Origin: Brassica napus
Taxonomy: Eukaryota > Streptophyta > Magnoliopsida > Brassicales > Brassicaceae
Direction of reading: 5' to 3'
Assembly: GCF_020379485.1 (NCBI RefSeq)
Contig: NC_063450.1
Span: forward strand, 50,801,374 to 50,865,373
Length of the DNA stretch: 64,000 bases
The position numbers were made by a program, and so were the translations under genes. Below are positions 1 through 10,687 of this stretch, in pieces; the stretch's first letter is position 1; each line of letters starts with the position of its first letter. Below the pieces are notes generated by a model that was not told where the DNA came from, ran no database searches, and saw only the letters and a list, made by a program, of their open reading frames with translations.

Positions 1-1799
1 GATTACAAGGCGAAGGAACTGCTGGAGAACCACAAGACACCTGATCTATTATGTCCAAAATGCAAGACTTGCATCACCAAAGTGGTTGTCCTCAAGAAAA
101 GGGTTGTCCTCAAGAAAAAGTTTGCCCACAAGAAAAATAGGCAGAACAACCCTAATGTGCCGGAGAGGCCTAGAGGGACTGATGATAGTCCTCGTTTGGA
201 AGTCAATCCGCCATCTCGGGGTGATGGTGATAAAGCTATAACTGAACCGAATCAATCCTTTTTCTACAAGTGCTTGTCCTGCTTCAGCATATTTGAACAC
301 ACAGGTATCTTAGATTCGAACAATTACTTTGTTATTCTGAACACTGAAATATTAGATCCGATCCATTTCTATATATAAAGAACCGTTTTGCTTTAAGGTG
401 TCGAGGGGGGACTTAGCATTCAGGCAAAGCCTCCACAGGAAGCTCCAGTCGATTTCAACTGTCTCCGTGGAGTGTTTGGATTTAATAAGGAAAAAGAACC
501 AGATGTTCACCAAGGTATTTTTTTGGTCCCTTCAAAAGCCTCTGAAGATTTTTGTTTTCATTAAAGTTGCTTCTTAAACACAAGAACATCTCGACAGGCG
601 AAGGACGTCTCACCCCTTCTCTCGTCTTTTCTTTTAAGTTTAAGTTGTTAACTACCTTGCTGTCATCCTCATTCATACCTTGCTAACTTTACGCTTCTGG
701 TTAGGTGTAGTTGACACAGAACCACGTCATGAAATTTATATTCCACCACTCTCAGATAATCCTATCGATGAAGATACTCTAGGGGAGCGGTTACTTCCCC
801 AAGAACGACGTAAACCGGAGATCCTGAAAAGTATCGTATATGGAGGTTTAACCGAAGCAATCACAAGCCTCGGTGTTATCTCATCTGCCGCTGGTTCTGG
901 TGCTTCAACATGTAAGTACCCCCTCAGCCTTATAGCACTCCACTTCCACTGTGAAACACAACACACACTAATACTCGTATGTACCGTTGTGGTTGCAGTG
1001 AACATTTTGGTACTGGGGCTTGCAAACTTGTTTAGCGGCCTTATTCTCATTATTCATAATGTGAGTAAACGCTTGATCTTTCCTAATCCTTGTTGGTCTG
1101 ACATTTTAAATTTTTTCACATTTTAAATCTTGTCCTCCCAGGCCTCGAATTAAAGTTTGTGCTCTTATTCTTCATATAACTTTTCCCCCTACATACAACA
1201 AAATTGTCGCATAAAACCGTGATGTTCTAAAGTTCCTTTGTCTATGCTCTCGACCGGCTTGAGTTATGCATGAAACCCACAATCTCAAGAAACTTCTTTT
1301 GCAGCTCCAAGAACTCAAAAAGGAGGAACCCATCAGAGAAACAACACAGGTTAGCCAGACTAACGGTGAAGAAGAAAGTCAGTACAAGCGACTCCTAGGA
1401 CGAAGAGAAAATTTCATGCTTCACGCAACAGTCGCAATCTTATCCTTCATAATCACCGGACTACTCCCTCCTGTGGTTTACTACTTCTCATTCAGAGAAA
1501 CGCACAACAAAGACTACAAAGTGGCATCAGTTTTCGGGGCATCTCTGATATGTATCTCCTTCCTCGCTCTAGCCAAAGCTCACGTGAGGAGCCCGGGAAG
1601 CGGCTATCTGAAGAGCGTTCTGTACTACGCGGCGAATGCTGTGTCGGTGTCGGGGATTACCTACGTGGTTGGTAACGTAGTGAATCAGTTGCTTGAGAAG
1701 TACGGATGGTCTGACGGATCTGAAACTCCGGCTGGGGAGATGATGCTTTCACTTATGGGAAGAAAGGCTGGCGGCTTTGGATACTCATCATCATACTGA
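1..1799 (+). CDS. MEB1: Membrane protein of ER body (MEB1-like, VIT-type), 5' partial
   Basis: The gene enters from the left edge. Exons 1-304, 398-514, 705-911, 999-1060 and 1305-1799 join with consistent phases and end at TGA 1797-1799. The first exon carries Cys pairs (CPKC near codon 19, CLSC near codon 93) and a basic stretch. The later exons form a VIT/CCC1-like membrane region with segments [40 protein letters not shown] and the hydrophobic run after [14 protein letters not shown]. The C-terminus ends [13 protein letters not shown]. Known of the family: MEB1/MEB2 are Brassicales proteins of the ER-body membrane, related to vacuolar iron transporters and linked to iron or manganese tolerance. 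The next gene is a shorter tandem copy, as I recall for At4g27860/At4g27870. The N-terminus is outside the window, so total length is unknown. Confidence 0.85.
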
Positions 1800-2622
1800 T
1801 GACAAAAGCTTGTCTCTGAGAAAGATCCAACGTGGTGCTACTTTTTTTCTTTCACTTGCTTTATGAGAGTTCTCTTTAAACTTGTGTGTGTGCTTTTTCC
1901 TTATGCCAAATCTTTCTTGTGAGTGTGTGAAGTTGTTTCCAAGTGTAGGAAACACAAAATAATAAATGGTGACTGTATTCGAATTTGTTTTTGTATCTTC
2001 CAAGATTTTTATGATATCAATACATTTGATTTGAATGAAAAAATTATTCGGCATGGTATGAAAATTAATTATGATTAACAATCCTAGTTATCATAATAAA
2101 ACTGATATTAATAAATATTGTTGACTATCTATATAAAAATATAAGTATTTATAAGTCCAAAATTTTGAAGAAGTGATGTCTAGTAGTTTTGATGTTCTAT
2201 TAGAAAGTTTTCATAGTACAAGGGAGGGGTTTTCAAAAAGAAGTAAAAAACAATAACAATTTAAATATTTTCTTTTGAACTTTAACAATATAAATATTGA
2301 TGGATTCTCAAATTCACGTTCTAATTAAATGTCTCTCTAAATGGAGATACGTAATTAGAAATATCTTTCTACAAGTTTACCCTTGGTTCTTAGAAGACAC
2401 TGTGGTGCAAATGGATTAGAGACCCCTTTGATTCAAGGTACAAAAGTATGACTAGGTCACACTCAGAAAGTGGAACCCATGCATGTTCATGTCTTTGTAG
2501 TTGAATTGTTTGAGAAGTCAATTTAATGAAAACAAAACGTGATAGCCAATCTTTTTTTTCTTCTCTTATTTAGCGTTTGCATCTCTCCTTTGACTTGCAA
2601 AAAAATCCACCATTCTTTTCAT
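1800..2622. other. Intergenic spacer between the MEB-like copies
   Basis: AT-rich DNA holding the 3' flank of the first gene and the promoter side of the second. The 3' flanks of the two genes are similar (1800-1990 and 3879-4060 share the GTGTGTG run and the following sequence), consistent with tandem duplication. No other gene was seen. Confidence 0.5.
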
Positions 2623-3878
2623 GAAATGATGGAAGTTACAAACTCACATGATTCACGAAACAAAGGACGTCGTCTCACCCCGATGCGATCATCTCTCCCC
2701 GTATCAACACAGCAAAAAATGGCCAATGATGACAGGAAAAAACCACCAAAGAAAAAAGGACGTCTCACCCCGATGCGAGCATCTCTCCCCGTATCAAACC
2801 CAGTGACTCTAGCGGAGCCTTTACTGATCACACCAGTTGTTGAAGGACGTAAAGTGGAGATATTGAAAAGCATCGTATATGGAGGTTTAGCAGAAGCAAT
2901 CACAAGCCTCGGTGTTATCTCATCTGCCGCTGGTTCAGGTGCTTCAACATGTAAGTACACCCTCACCCCTTAGCATACCAGTTTCATTGTGATTGTGAAA
3001 CTCAACGCACAAAGTTCATTACTAGAAAATCCTCTCACTCGTATCAACCGTTGTGGCTGCAGTGAACATTTTGGTATTAGGGCTTGCGAACTTATTTGGG
3101 GGGCTTGTTCTCATTATTCATAATGTAAGCAATCACTTAATGTTTCCTAATCTTTACTGGTCTGACATTTTTTAAATTTTCATAATGTCATAAGCTCGAA
3201 TAAGAGCTTGTATTTTTCATATAATTTTTTTCCTAAGTAGGACTAAAATTGTTGCATAAAATCATGCATGATGCTCAAGACCGAGTCTGGATCTTAAGCG
3301 ATCGGTTCCTTTGCCTATGCTCTAAACCGGGTCTGAGTTATGCTTAAACCCACAATCTCAATAAACTTACTGAGAAATTTTTTTGGTAGCTCCACGAAAT
3401 CAGAAAGGAGGAAGTACCCATTAGAGAAACAACAGCTGAAAGCCAGACCAATGGTCCAAAAGAAAGTCGGTACAAGCGACTCTTGGGACGAAGAGAAAAC
3501 TTCATGCTTCACGCAACAGTCGCAATCTTATCCTTTATAATCACCGGACTACTCCCACCTGTCGTCTACTACTTCTCATTCAGCAAAGCACACAACAAAG
3601 ACTACAAAGTGGCATCAGTTTTCGGTGCATCTCTGATATGTATCGCCTTGCTCGCTCTAGCGAAAGCTCACGTGAAGAACCCGAGAAGCAGCTACTTTAA
3701 GAGCGTTTTGTACTACGCTGCGACTGCTGTGTCTGTGTCGGGGATTACGTACGTGGTTGGTAACGTTGTGAATCAGCTGACTGAGAAGTACGGATGGTCT
3801 GAAACTCCGGCGGGGGAGATGATGCTTTCACTTATGGGGAGAAAGGCTGGTGGCTTTGGATACTCATCACCATACTGA
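2623..3878 (+). CDS. Short MEB/VIT-like protein, tandem copy of the preceding gene
   Basis: Exons 2623-2950, 3063-3124 and 3390-3878 join in frame, giving about 292 residues. The membrane part is nearly identical to the upstream gene ([44 protein letters not shown], same C-terminal [11 protein letters not shown]). The upstream gene's long Cys-containing N-terminal region is missing. In its place is a short basic leader that repeats the motif RLTPMRxSLPVS twice (about codons 15-26 and 45-56). The start at ATG 2623 is my choice; a reading frame stays open upstream to about 2539 without an ATG and would encode a hydrophobic, signal-like segment. Both copies share intron positions, so this is a DNA-level tandem duplicate. 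Function is presumed to be the same VIT-like metal transport; the altered N-terminus may change partners or location. Confidence 0.75.
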
Positions 3879-4116
3879 ACATAGAACTTTCGTCTCTGAG
3901 AAGGATCCAACGTTTTGTTACTTTTCTCTTTTGCTTTGCTTTGTGAGCTCTTGTTAAACTTGTGTGTGTGTGTTTTATATAGAGATGCCAAATCTTTGTT
4001 GTGAGTGCAGGAGTTGTTTCCAAGGGTAGGAAACAAAAAAAATAATAAATGGTGGCTGTATTCGAATTTTATGAATATCATACCATTTGATTTGTATGAA
4101 AAAATAAGAAAAAAGA

Positions 4117-4188
4117 AGGTTCTACCGAGAATTGAACTCGGGTTACTGGATTCAGAGTCCAATGTCCTAACCGCTAGACCATAGAACC
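4117..4188 (-). tRNA. tRNA-Gln (anticodon CUG)
   Basis: On the minus strand a 72-nt cloverleaf begins GGTTCTA and ends TAGAACC plus a discriminator T, so the 7-bp acceptor stem pairs fully. The D arm has GTCT/GGAC with loop AGCGGTTA. The anticodon stem TTGGA/TCCAG, whose first pair is a T-G wobble, holds the loop CTCTGAA, so the anticodon is CTG and reads CAG (Gln). The T stem CCGAG/CTCGG is perfect. No intron, and no CCA is encoded, as expected for a nuclear plant gene. Confidence 0.95.
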
Positions 4189-4700
4189 ATTTGTTATAGC
4201 AATCAATATAGACATAAATATCTAGTATTATCTCGCTTGCCGTAAAAATACGCTACAACGACGACGACGTTTAAAGAACATTACCGGACATCAGTTACGC
4301 TCGCATTGGGTTTGAATCCAATTAGTTGGGTTGGAGAGAGAACCGTCGGATTCAAAAGGAGCCTCAGCATCTGGACGGCTCATATTTGATTTCTCTTCTT
4401 CTTCTCTCTCTCAAAGAAGAAAAGCACCAGCAGCTTTCCCAGAAAACGTTGACGAGAGAGGAGAGACAGAGTCAAGGCCGATTCGGTTTCCTTCTGTCAA
4501 TAACCCTTGTCTCTCCTTTCTCGAAGTTTTATATAATCAAATCCATTTTTCACAGATTCCTAAAAGTGTTAAGAAGCAAGCAAGCAACTGTTTTGAAATT
4601 TAGGGACTTTTTTGAGAAAATGAATGGTTTTTTGACTTAATTGTTTTGAAATTTAGGGACTTTTTTGTTTTTTTCGATTTTTGGAAATTGATTTTTGGTA

Positions 4701-5789
4701 ATGGAGACGGAACTCACCACTTCTCTTCCACCACCAAGACTCACGCCGTCGTTACCAATATAGTCGGTCCGGCGGCAACTAGCGTCTACGAGCTTCTAGA
4801 GTGCCCTGTCTGTACATTTTCCATGTATCCTCCTATCCTATCCATCAGGTAATGTGGAACTTTAATTCACAATCTTTTGTGTTCTTGTTCGGACAATGCT
4901 TTTGCTTGAATAATCTTTTTTTTTTTAAGTCTCTCTCTTTTTTTTTTTTTTTGTTTGTTGTAGTGTCAAAATGGACACACGTTATGTTCGACCTGTAAAG
5001 TGAGAGTGCACAACCGTTGTCCCACGTGTAGACAAGAGCTTGGAGATATACGACGTTTAGCTCTCGAGAAAGTAGCCGAGTCCCTTGAGCTACCTTGCAA
5101 GTATTTCAACCTCGGATGCCCTGAGATTTTTCCTTACTACAGCAAACTTAAACACGAGTCTCTTTGTAACTTCAGACCTTACGGTTGTCCTTACGCTGGC
5201 TCCGAGTGTGGTGTCCTTGGAGGCATCCCTTTCCTCGTGGCTCATCTCAGGGATGATCATAAATTTGACATGCACGCGGGCTCCACTTTTAACAACCGTT
5301 ACGTTAAATCCAATCCGCGTGAAGTAGAGAACGCCACGTGGATGTTAACTGTGAGCATCCTTAAAACATGATTCTCTTCAATGTTTTGGGCAATACTTTA
5401 TGACAGAACCTTTTTCTGGGTTTCAGGTGTTTCATTGCTTTGGGCAATACTTCTGTCTCCATTTTGAGGCGTTCCAGCTAGGGGTGGGTCCTGTATACAT
5501 GGCGTTCCTGAGATTCATGGGAGACGAGGAAGAAGCTAGGAGGTACAGCTACAGCTTAGAAGTTGGAGGCAGTGGGAGGAAGCTAACATGGGAAGGGACC
5601 CCGAGAAGCATCAGAGATAGTCATAGGAAAGTAAGAGACAGCAACGACGGTCTCATCATCCAAAGAAACATGGCTCTCTTCTTCTCCGGCGGTGATAGGA
5701 AAGAGCTTAAACTTAGAGTCACTGGTAAAGTCTGGAAAGAACAACACAGTCCAGATTCTGGGGTTTGCATGCCAAACATGTCTTCCTGA
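4701..5789 (+). pseudogene. SINAT4: SINAT4-like RING E3 ubiquitin ligase with frameshifted exon 1
   Basis: Exons 4701-4848, 4964-5350 and 5427-5789 keep the SINAT gene structure. Exons 2 and 3 are intact: the rest of the RING (CQNGHTLCSTCKVRVHNRCP), the SIAH-type zinc fingers and the TRAF-like C-terminal domain to CMPNMSS and a TGA. Exon 1 is damaged. ATG 4701 opens a frame that differs from the frame coding for FSSTTKTH...SVYELLECPVC, so bases were lost near the N-terminus. Just before the splice donor, a 5-bp direct duplication (ctatc twice, about 4831-4842) shifts the frame again; removing one copy restores the family's YPPIHQ. Intact SINATs ubiquitinate substrates as dimers and act in hormone and autophagy signalling. 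Either this copy is a recent pseudogene or a truncated protein is made. Orthology rests on SVYELLECPVC and gene order. Confidence 0.75.
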
Positions 5790-6127
5790 TCATTCATCGT
5801 CTCTATCTTGAATGAATGTGTTTGATCTTTATCACAAGTATAGTCTCGGTTGATGGCAAGCCTTCTGACAGAGTTCAGATGCTCAAATCTTAAGGTTGCA
5901 AGTACATATAGATTGAGAAAATATAATTAACATCTTTATAAATCTAATAAAAAATCAAGTTTAACGATGTTCTTAACAGCGTTTGAGAAAATTAAATTAA
6001 AGCTACAGAATTTCAGAATTGTCAAATAAGCAAAAGCTAAATATGATGTAATCAATTCATATAACTTTGAGAGATCGTATATCATGTAAGATTTCAACAA
6101 ATCTTATTGTTCTGTCAACGAGATTTC
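5790..6127 (+). other. 3' flank of the SINAT4-like gene
   Basis: AT-rich sequence following the stop codon. No reading frame or RNA gene was recognised. Confidence 0.4.
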
Positions 6128-6697
6128 ATCTAGGCCTAGGCATTTCGGGTATCGGTTCGGTTCGGTTCGGATAGTTTCGGGTTCGGTTCGGTTCGGATAG
6201 TAAACGTAGGAACCGGAAAATATCCAGAAAAAGTTTGGTTCTCATTTGGATCCGGTTCGGGTTCGGATAGTTCGGGTAGTTTGGATAAAATATCGGTTAT
6301 TTAGGGTAAAATATCAAATAGTTAGTATGATTTAGATAAAAAAATTGGATATTTCGGATTACTTTGGATATTTCGGATAAAACTATCCGGATAGTTTCAG
6401 ATACTTTCGGGTAGTTTGGATATTTTATAATAATTTAGTTATCCTCAACTATTTTCAGATACTTTTAATAGAATTTTAAATTAAAAAATATATATTTAGT
6501 GATGTTATATGTATATATAATTAATATTTTTATACATTCGGGTACCCGTTCGGTTCCGGTTCGGTTCGGTTATTTCGGATATAAAAATATAGGAATTGTT
6601 CGGGTATTTGAGGGTATTGGTCCGGTTCTGGTTTCGGGTATTTCGGTTCGGTTCCGGTTCGGTTCTTCGGTTCCGGTTATTTTGCCCAGGTCTCATC
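6128..6697. repeat. GGTTCGG-rich dispersed repeat
   Basis: The block is dominated by degenerate GGTTCGG/TTCGGGTA units. Its ends are roughly inverted: AGGCCTAGGCA at the left and, on the other strand, AGACCTGGGCA at the right. That suggests a small non-autonomous element. A related CCGAACCGAA-rich piece lies in an intron of the AAA ATPase gene near 45.6-45.8 kb. Its family was not identified. Confidence 0.55.
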
Positions 6698-7033
6698 AAA
6701 TCTGCTTTATTCTGTCCAGATGATTCCATCAAATATTTAAGGTTTTATTGTAAATAAAAATAAAATTCTGATACAAACAAATCTCAAGCTTTTTAAAATC
6801 AATTAAAATGTTGTAAATTGTATTATCTTTTTTTTTTTGTATGGACACATCTTTGTAAATGGTATATAATCTAATTTTAGGGAGATTTCCATATGATTTT
6901 GAATGATAAATAGTAAAATATCTTTGACAAAAAAGGAAAATACTTCGAATAATGAAAGTTATATGAATATTGGAAATCTTAAAAAAAACTTGGGGATTAC
7001 GGAAAGGACCAAATACAAATATGGAAGGTTTTT

Positions 7034-7077
7034 TTCTCGAACCTTCCTTTTTGCCTTTGTTACTTCCACTATAAATA
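7034..7077 (+). promoter_or_regulatory. Heat-shock element and TATA box of BOBBER copy 1
   Basis: A perfect three-unit HSE, TTCtcGAAccTTC, lies at 7034-7046 and is followed by TATAAAT from 7070. The start codon is at 7165, giving a 5' UTR of plausible length. The arrangement is repeated at the second copy. HSF binding is inferred; BOBBER proteins are known as heat-inducible small-HSP-like chaperones. Confidence 0.75.
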
Positions 7078-7164
7078 CACAATCTTTATTTACTTCATTG
7101 GCATCAAGTAAATTTCATTCTGATCTACACCAGCAAGAAACCCTTAAAAGCTTAACGAATACCA

Positions 7165-8058
7165 ATGGCGACCATCTCTGAGATGCAGGAGGAGAAACCC
7201 TCGTTGCCGTTTAACGCAAGTTTTGACCCTTCAAACCCACTAGGGTTTTTGGAGAAAGTCCTTGGCTTTATTGGGAAAGAGAGCGACTTTCTGTTGAAAG
7301 ACACAGCGGATAAAGAGATCGCCAGTGCTGTTACGGCTGCGAAGAAGAGGTTGAGGGAAGCCGAGGAGGAGAAAGAGAGCTGGAAGCCCTTTGAGAAGAA
7401 GCTGAAGGAGGAGAGTGTGCCCATTGAGGTAGAGAAGCTGAAGAAGGAAAGCTTGAAGCCTACGGAACCCATTGAGGTAGAGAAGCCTAAGGAGAAAGAG
7501 TTCACGTTTGGTGCCATTCCTAACAAATGGAATGTCACGCTTGGTGAAGTTCCTAACAAAGGGAATGGGTTTGATTTTGAGAAATACTCATGGACACAGG
7601 ATCACGAGGAGGTCACAATCACCATCCCAGTACCTAGCGGCACCAATCCACGGTATGTTACCTGTGAATTCAACACGTGCCGTCTGAAAGTTTGTCTCCA
7701 AGGGGGGCACAATACAATCATAGATGGAGCACTCTTCGGTGCTGTGAAGCCTAACGACTGCTTCTGGTATCTCGAGGATGAAAAGGTCATATGGGTGCTC
7801 TTGAGAAAGCAAGACTGGCATGGGTGGTGGAAATATTGTATGAAAGGGGAGCCTGAGATTGACACTCAGAGAGTTGACCGGAAGAGCAGTAAACTGGATG
7901 ATCTCGACCCGGTGACTCGCAGTAAAGTTGAGAAGATGATGTTTGATGAAAGGCAGAAGCATGATTTGAAGAAGAAGTCCATGTCTCAGTATGATTCTCT
8001 AGGAATGTGCACAGAACGAAGGTTCAGGATGAATCTTACGAATAAGCCTAAGTACTAA
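7165..8058 (+). CDS. BOBBER-like NudC/CS-domain chaperone, intronless copy
   Basis: A single uninterrupted frame of 297 codons. The N-terminal NudC-like segment (residues about 15-60) is followed by a charged Lys/Glu linker with PIEVEK repeats, then a CS (p23/HSP20-like) domain from about residue 140, with WTQ, VTITIPVP, LKVCLQG and the later EPEIDTQ. BOBBER proteins act as cytosolic chaperones in thermotolerance and auxin-related development. Compared with the neighbouring copy at 9676, the intron has gone: where the intron would lie, the frame runs through about 20 extra residues ending in a second PNK motif. The family's conserved C-terminal end (SQHPEMDF...) has been replaced by an unrelated tail after MSQ. 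Codon structure is otherwise sound, so it may still be made, with altered function. Confidence 0.8.
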   Translation: MATISEMQEEKPSLPFNASFDPSNPLGFLEKVLGFIGKESDFLLKDTADKEIASAVTAAKKRLREAEEEKESWKPFEKKLKEESVPIEVEKLKKESLKPTEPIEVEKPKEKEFTFGAIPNKWNVTLGEVPNKGNGFDFEKYSWTQDHEEVTITIPVPSGTNPRYVTCEFNTCRLKVCLQGGHNTIIDGALFGAVKPNDCFWYLEDEKVIWVLLRKQDWHGWWKYCMKGEPEIDTQRVDRKSSKLDDLDPVTRSKVEKMMFDERQKHDLKKKSMSQYDSLGMCTERRFRMNLTNKPKY

Positions 8059-8449
8059 TGATTAGGACAGGATAACAAGTTGTTGGAGTTTACTCAAGTG
8101 ATTGCTGATTATATATGTTACATCTTGTCTCTAAAAATATAATTATATATAAGCTTCTTTGATGCTGCTCTCTATAGTTTGACCGTATGAATTAACAGTT
8201 GACGTGAATAACTTTTGACTTTTGATAGATTGTGAATGTACAGACAGCAAAGGGTAACGTTTTAAAAAAAATGGAAAATGAGACTGTAACACAACATTGA
8301 CATCTCTAGAATTGTAATCTTCATTAATGTTGTTTTGATTTGTTCAATACTACGAACGATGAGGGAAAAATAACTGTTGGTATAAACTATAAACCAATCT
8401 AAAGCGTTATGAAACGGTACAGATCATTTCTCTGATTGGTTTCAACTAT

Positions 8450-9340
8450 AAAGCGTTTTGTTTTCCAAAAACCATTTTTCATAGAATCAATCTAAAGCGT
8501 TTTGTTTTCCAAAAACCATTTTTCATAGAATCAAATTTTAGCTTTTAGTTTTTATTTTAAAATAGATTCCTTAAAATTTAGAAAAACTAGTTTTCAAATT
8601 TTTACCAAGTTATCAATAAAAACCATAAATCAACTTTTGTGAGTTTTAACGAAATAAACGAAACTTTTTTTTGTAGAAAACACAACAATATTTTCATAAA
8701 GATAAAATTCTCATAAAGTTTTTGTACATAAGATATCAGATAAACAATAATGTTTAATAATTTATTTGTGTTTTGTTTCTGTAAAATAAATGTAGATATA
8801 TGTATATAATTTTAATTAATTGTAAACAATTAGTTGTGAATTTCTATTAATAATTATTGAATAATTTTAATAACTATTAGACATATTAAAAATAACTAAA
8901 ATTATAAAATATTATGTTTTATTAATGCAATACATTATATTAATTTGGAAAAATAAAAAATAGCCATTCAAGTTTAAAATTTATTTAAGAAAATTTATAA
9001 ATAGTTTCAAATTTTAGTATTTTTAATTTTGTATAGTTTATAGATATTTTATGATTTATATTTTAGTGTAATATACAAATTAAAAACATGTTAATGTATT
9101 TTTATTTTAAAAAATAATCACTATATTTTGATAAATTTTGATGGTAACTCCTTAATATTTTTTTGCTATTTTGTTGTATCTTAAAATAATGTATTAAGTA
9201 TTTTTTGAAAAAAAAAATTAAAACTAAAACTAAAAAACTAATCAAAATCTAAAAATTAAAACCAAAACTAAAAGTTAAAATAAAAAAAAAATCTGAAAAT
9301 CCAAAACCAAAATCTAAAAGCCAAAACATAGTAGAAGAAG
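8450..9340. repeat. AT-rich dispersed element, copy A
   Basis: Very AT-rich DNA between the two BOBBER copies. It starts with a direct duplication of about 45 bp (AAGCGTTTTGTTTTCC... at about 8451 and 8497) and ends in an AACCAAAA/AAATCTAAAA-rich stretch that complements the GTTTTTAG/GGTTTTT-rich start. The core, about 8620-8790, matches 49790-49985 (TTTTCATAAAGATAAAATT, GATATCA, TTATTTGTGTTTT). This is a dispersed, probably non-autonomous element that separated the duplicated BOBBER units. Confidence 0.6.
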
Positions 9341-9530
9341 CGCGCGCACACAGATTCTCATTTAGGGATTTGCAAATTTCCATACTATTTAACTGAATGA
9401 ATATAAAAGGATTTTCTTTGACAAAAAAAAAAAAAAATCAAGAAAAGACTTTGAATAAGGAAAGTTATATGAATATTGGAAAACTTATATAAAGCTTTGG
9501 GAACTAAAGGAAAAAACCAATACAAAATCT

Positions 9531-9584
9531 GAAGGGTTCTTCTGGAACCTTCCTTTCTAGCCTTTGTTGCTTCCACTATAAATA
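9531..9584 (+). promoter_or_regulatory. Heat-shock element and TATA box of BOBBER copy 2
   Basis: TTCtgGAAccTTC at 9540-9552 is a perfect HSE, with a further GAA at 9531-9533. TATAAATA follows at 9577-9584, and the start codon is at 9676. Spacing is nearly the same as in copy 1, so both copies inherited one heat-type promoter. Confidence 0.75.
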
Positions 9585-9675
9585 CACAACCTTTGCTAAT
9601 TTGCTTCATTGTCATCAAGTAAATCTCATTCTGATCTACACCAGCAAGAAATCCTTAAAAGCTTAACAAATACCA

Positions 9676-10687
9676 ATGGCGATCATCTCTGAGATGCAGG
9701 AAGAGAAACCCTCGTTGTTGCCGTTCAATGCAAGTCTTGATCCTTCAAACCCACTAGGGTTTTTGGAGAAAGTCCTCGACTTTATTGGGAAAGAGAGCGA
9801 CTTTCTGTTGAAAGACACGGCGGAGAAGGAGATCGCCAGTGCTGTTACGGCCGCAAAGAAGAGGCTGAGGGAAGCCAAGAAGGAGCAGAAAGAGAGCTTG
9901 AAACCCCTTGAGAAGAAGCTGAAAGAGGAGAGTAGTCAGCCCATGGAGGTGGAGAAGCCGAAGAAGGAGAGCTTGAAGCCTACAGAGCCCATGGAGGTGG
10001 AGGAGAAGCCTAAGGAGGAAGAGGGTCCCATCGGTAAGTCTTTCTTAATGGTAATTGGATCTTGATTTTGTTTGGTTCTGCTCTTAGATGGATAAAGTTT
10101 GGATCTTTAAGGCCTTTAGAGGATAAAGTTTAGATCTTTACTGCAAAACTAACTTATTTGTCCTGTTTGTTGCAGTTCCTAACAAAGGGAATGGTCTTGA
10201 TTTCGAGACATACTCGTGGACACAGAATCTCCAGGAGGTCACAATCACCATTCCAGTTCCTAGCGGCACTAAACCACGCTCCGTTACCTGTGAGATCAAG
10301 AAGAACCGTCTTAAAGTTGGTCTCAAGGGGCAAGAACCAACCATAGACGGAGAATTCTTCAACGCTGTGAAGCCTGACGACTGCTTCTGGAACATCGAGG
10401 ATCAGAAGCTCATATCGGTGCTCTTGACCAAGCAAGACCAGATGGAGTGGTGGAAATGCTGTGTGAAGGGGGAGCCTGAGATTGACACTCAGAAAGTTGA
10501 GCCGGAGAGCAGCAAACTGTCTGATCTTGATCCGGAGACTCGCAGTACGGTTGAGAAGATGATGTTTGATCAAAGGCAGAAGCAGATGGGACTCCCGACG
10601 AGTGATGAGATGGAGAAGAAAGATATGATGAAGAAGTTTATGTCTCAGCATCCTGAGATGGACTTCTCTAATGCAAAGTTTAACTAA
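9676..10687 (+). CDS. BOB2: BOBBER2-like NudC-domain protein
   Basis: Exons 9676-10033 and 10176-10687 join at a phase-1 intron (G|GTAAGT ... GCAG|TT) to give 289 residues, close to the family's usual 290-305. The order is: N-terminal NudC-like segment (SNPLGFLEKVLDFIGKESDF), acidic and basic linker with repeated PMEVE motifs, CS domain starting at YSWTQ with VTITIPVPSGTK and LKVGLKG, and the conserved end FMSQHPEMDFSNAKFN. Known role: a cytosolic small-HSP-like chaperone needed for development and thermotolerance (BOB1/BOB2). Its position just after SINAT4 supports the At4g27890 counterpart. It is the better-preserved member of the tandem pair. Confidence 0.9.

Noticed and set aside
6128..6697. 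GGTTCGG array considered as interstitial telomeric repeat
   Set aside because: The plant telomere unit is TTTAGGG; this unit differs and the block has inverted ends of a dispersed element.
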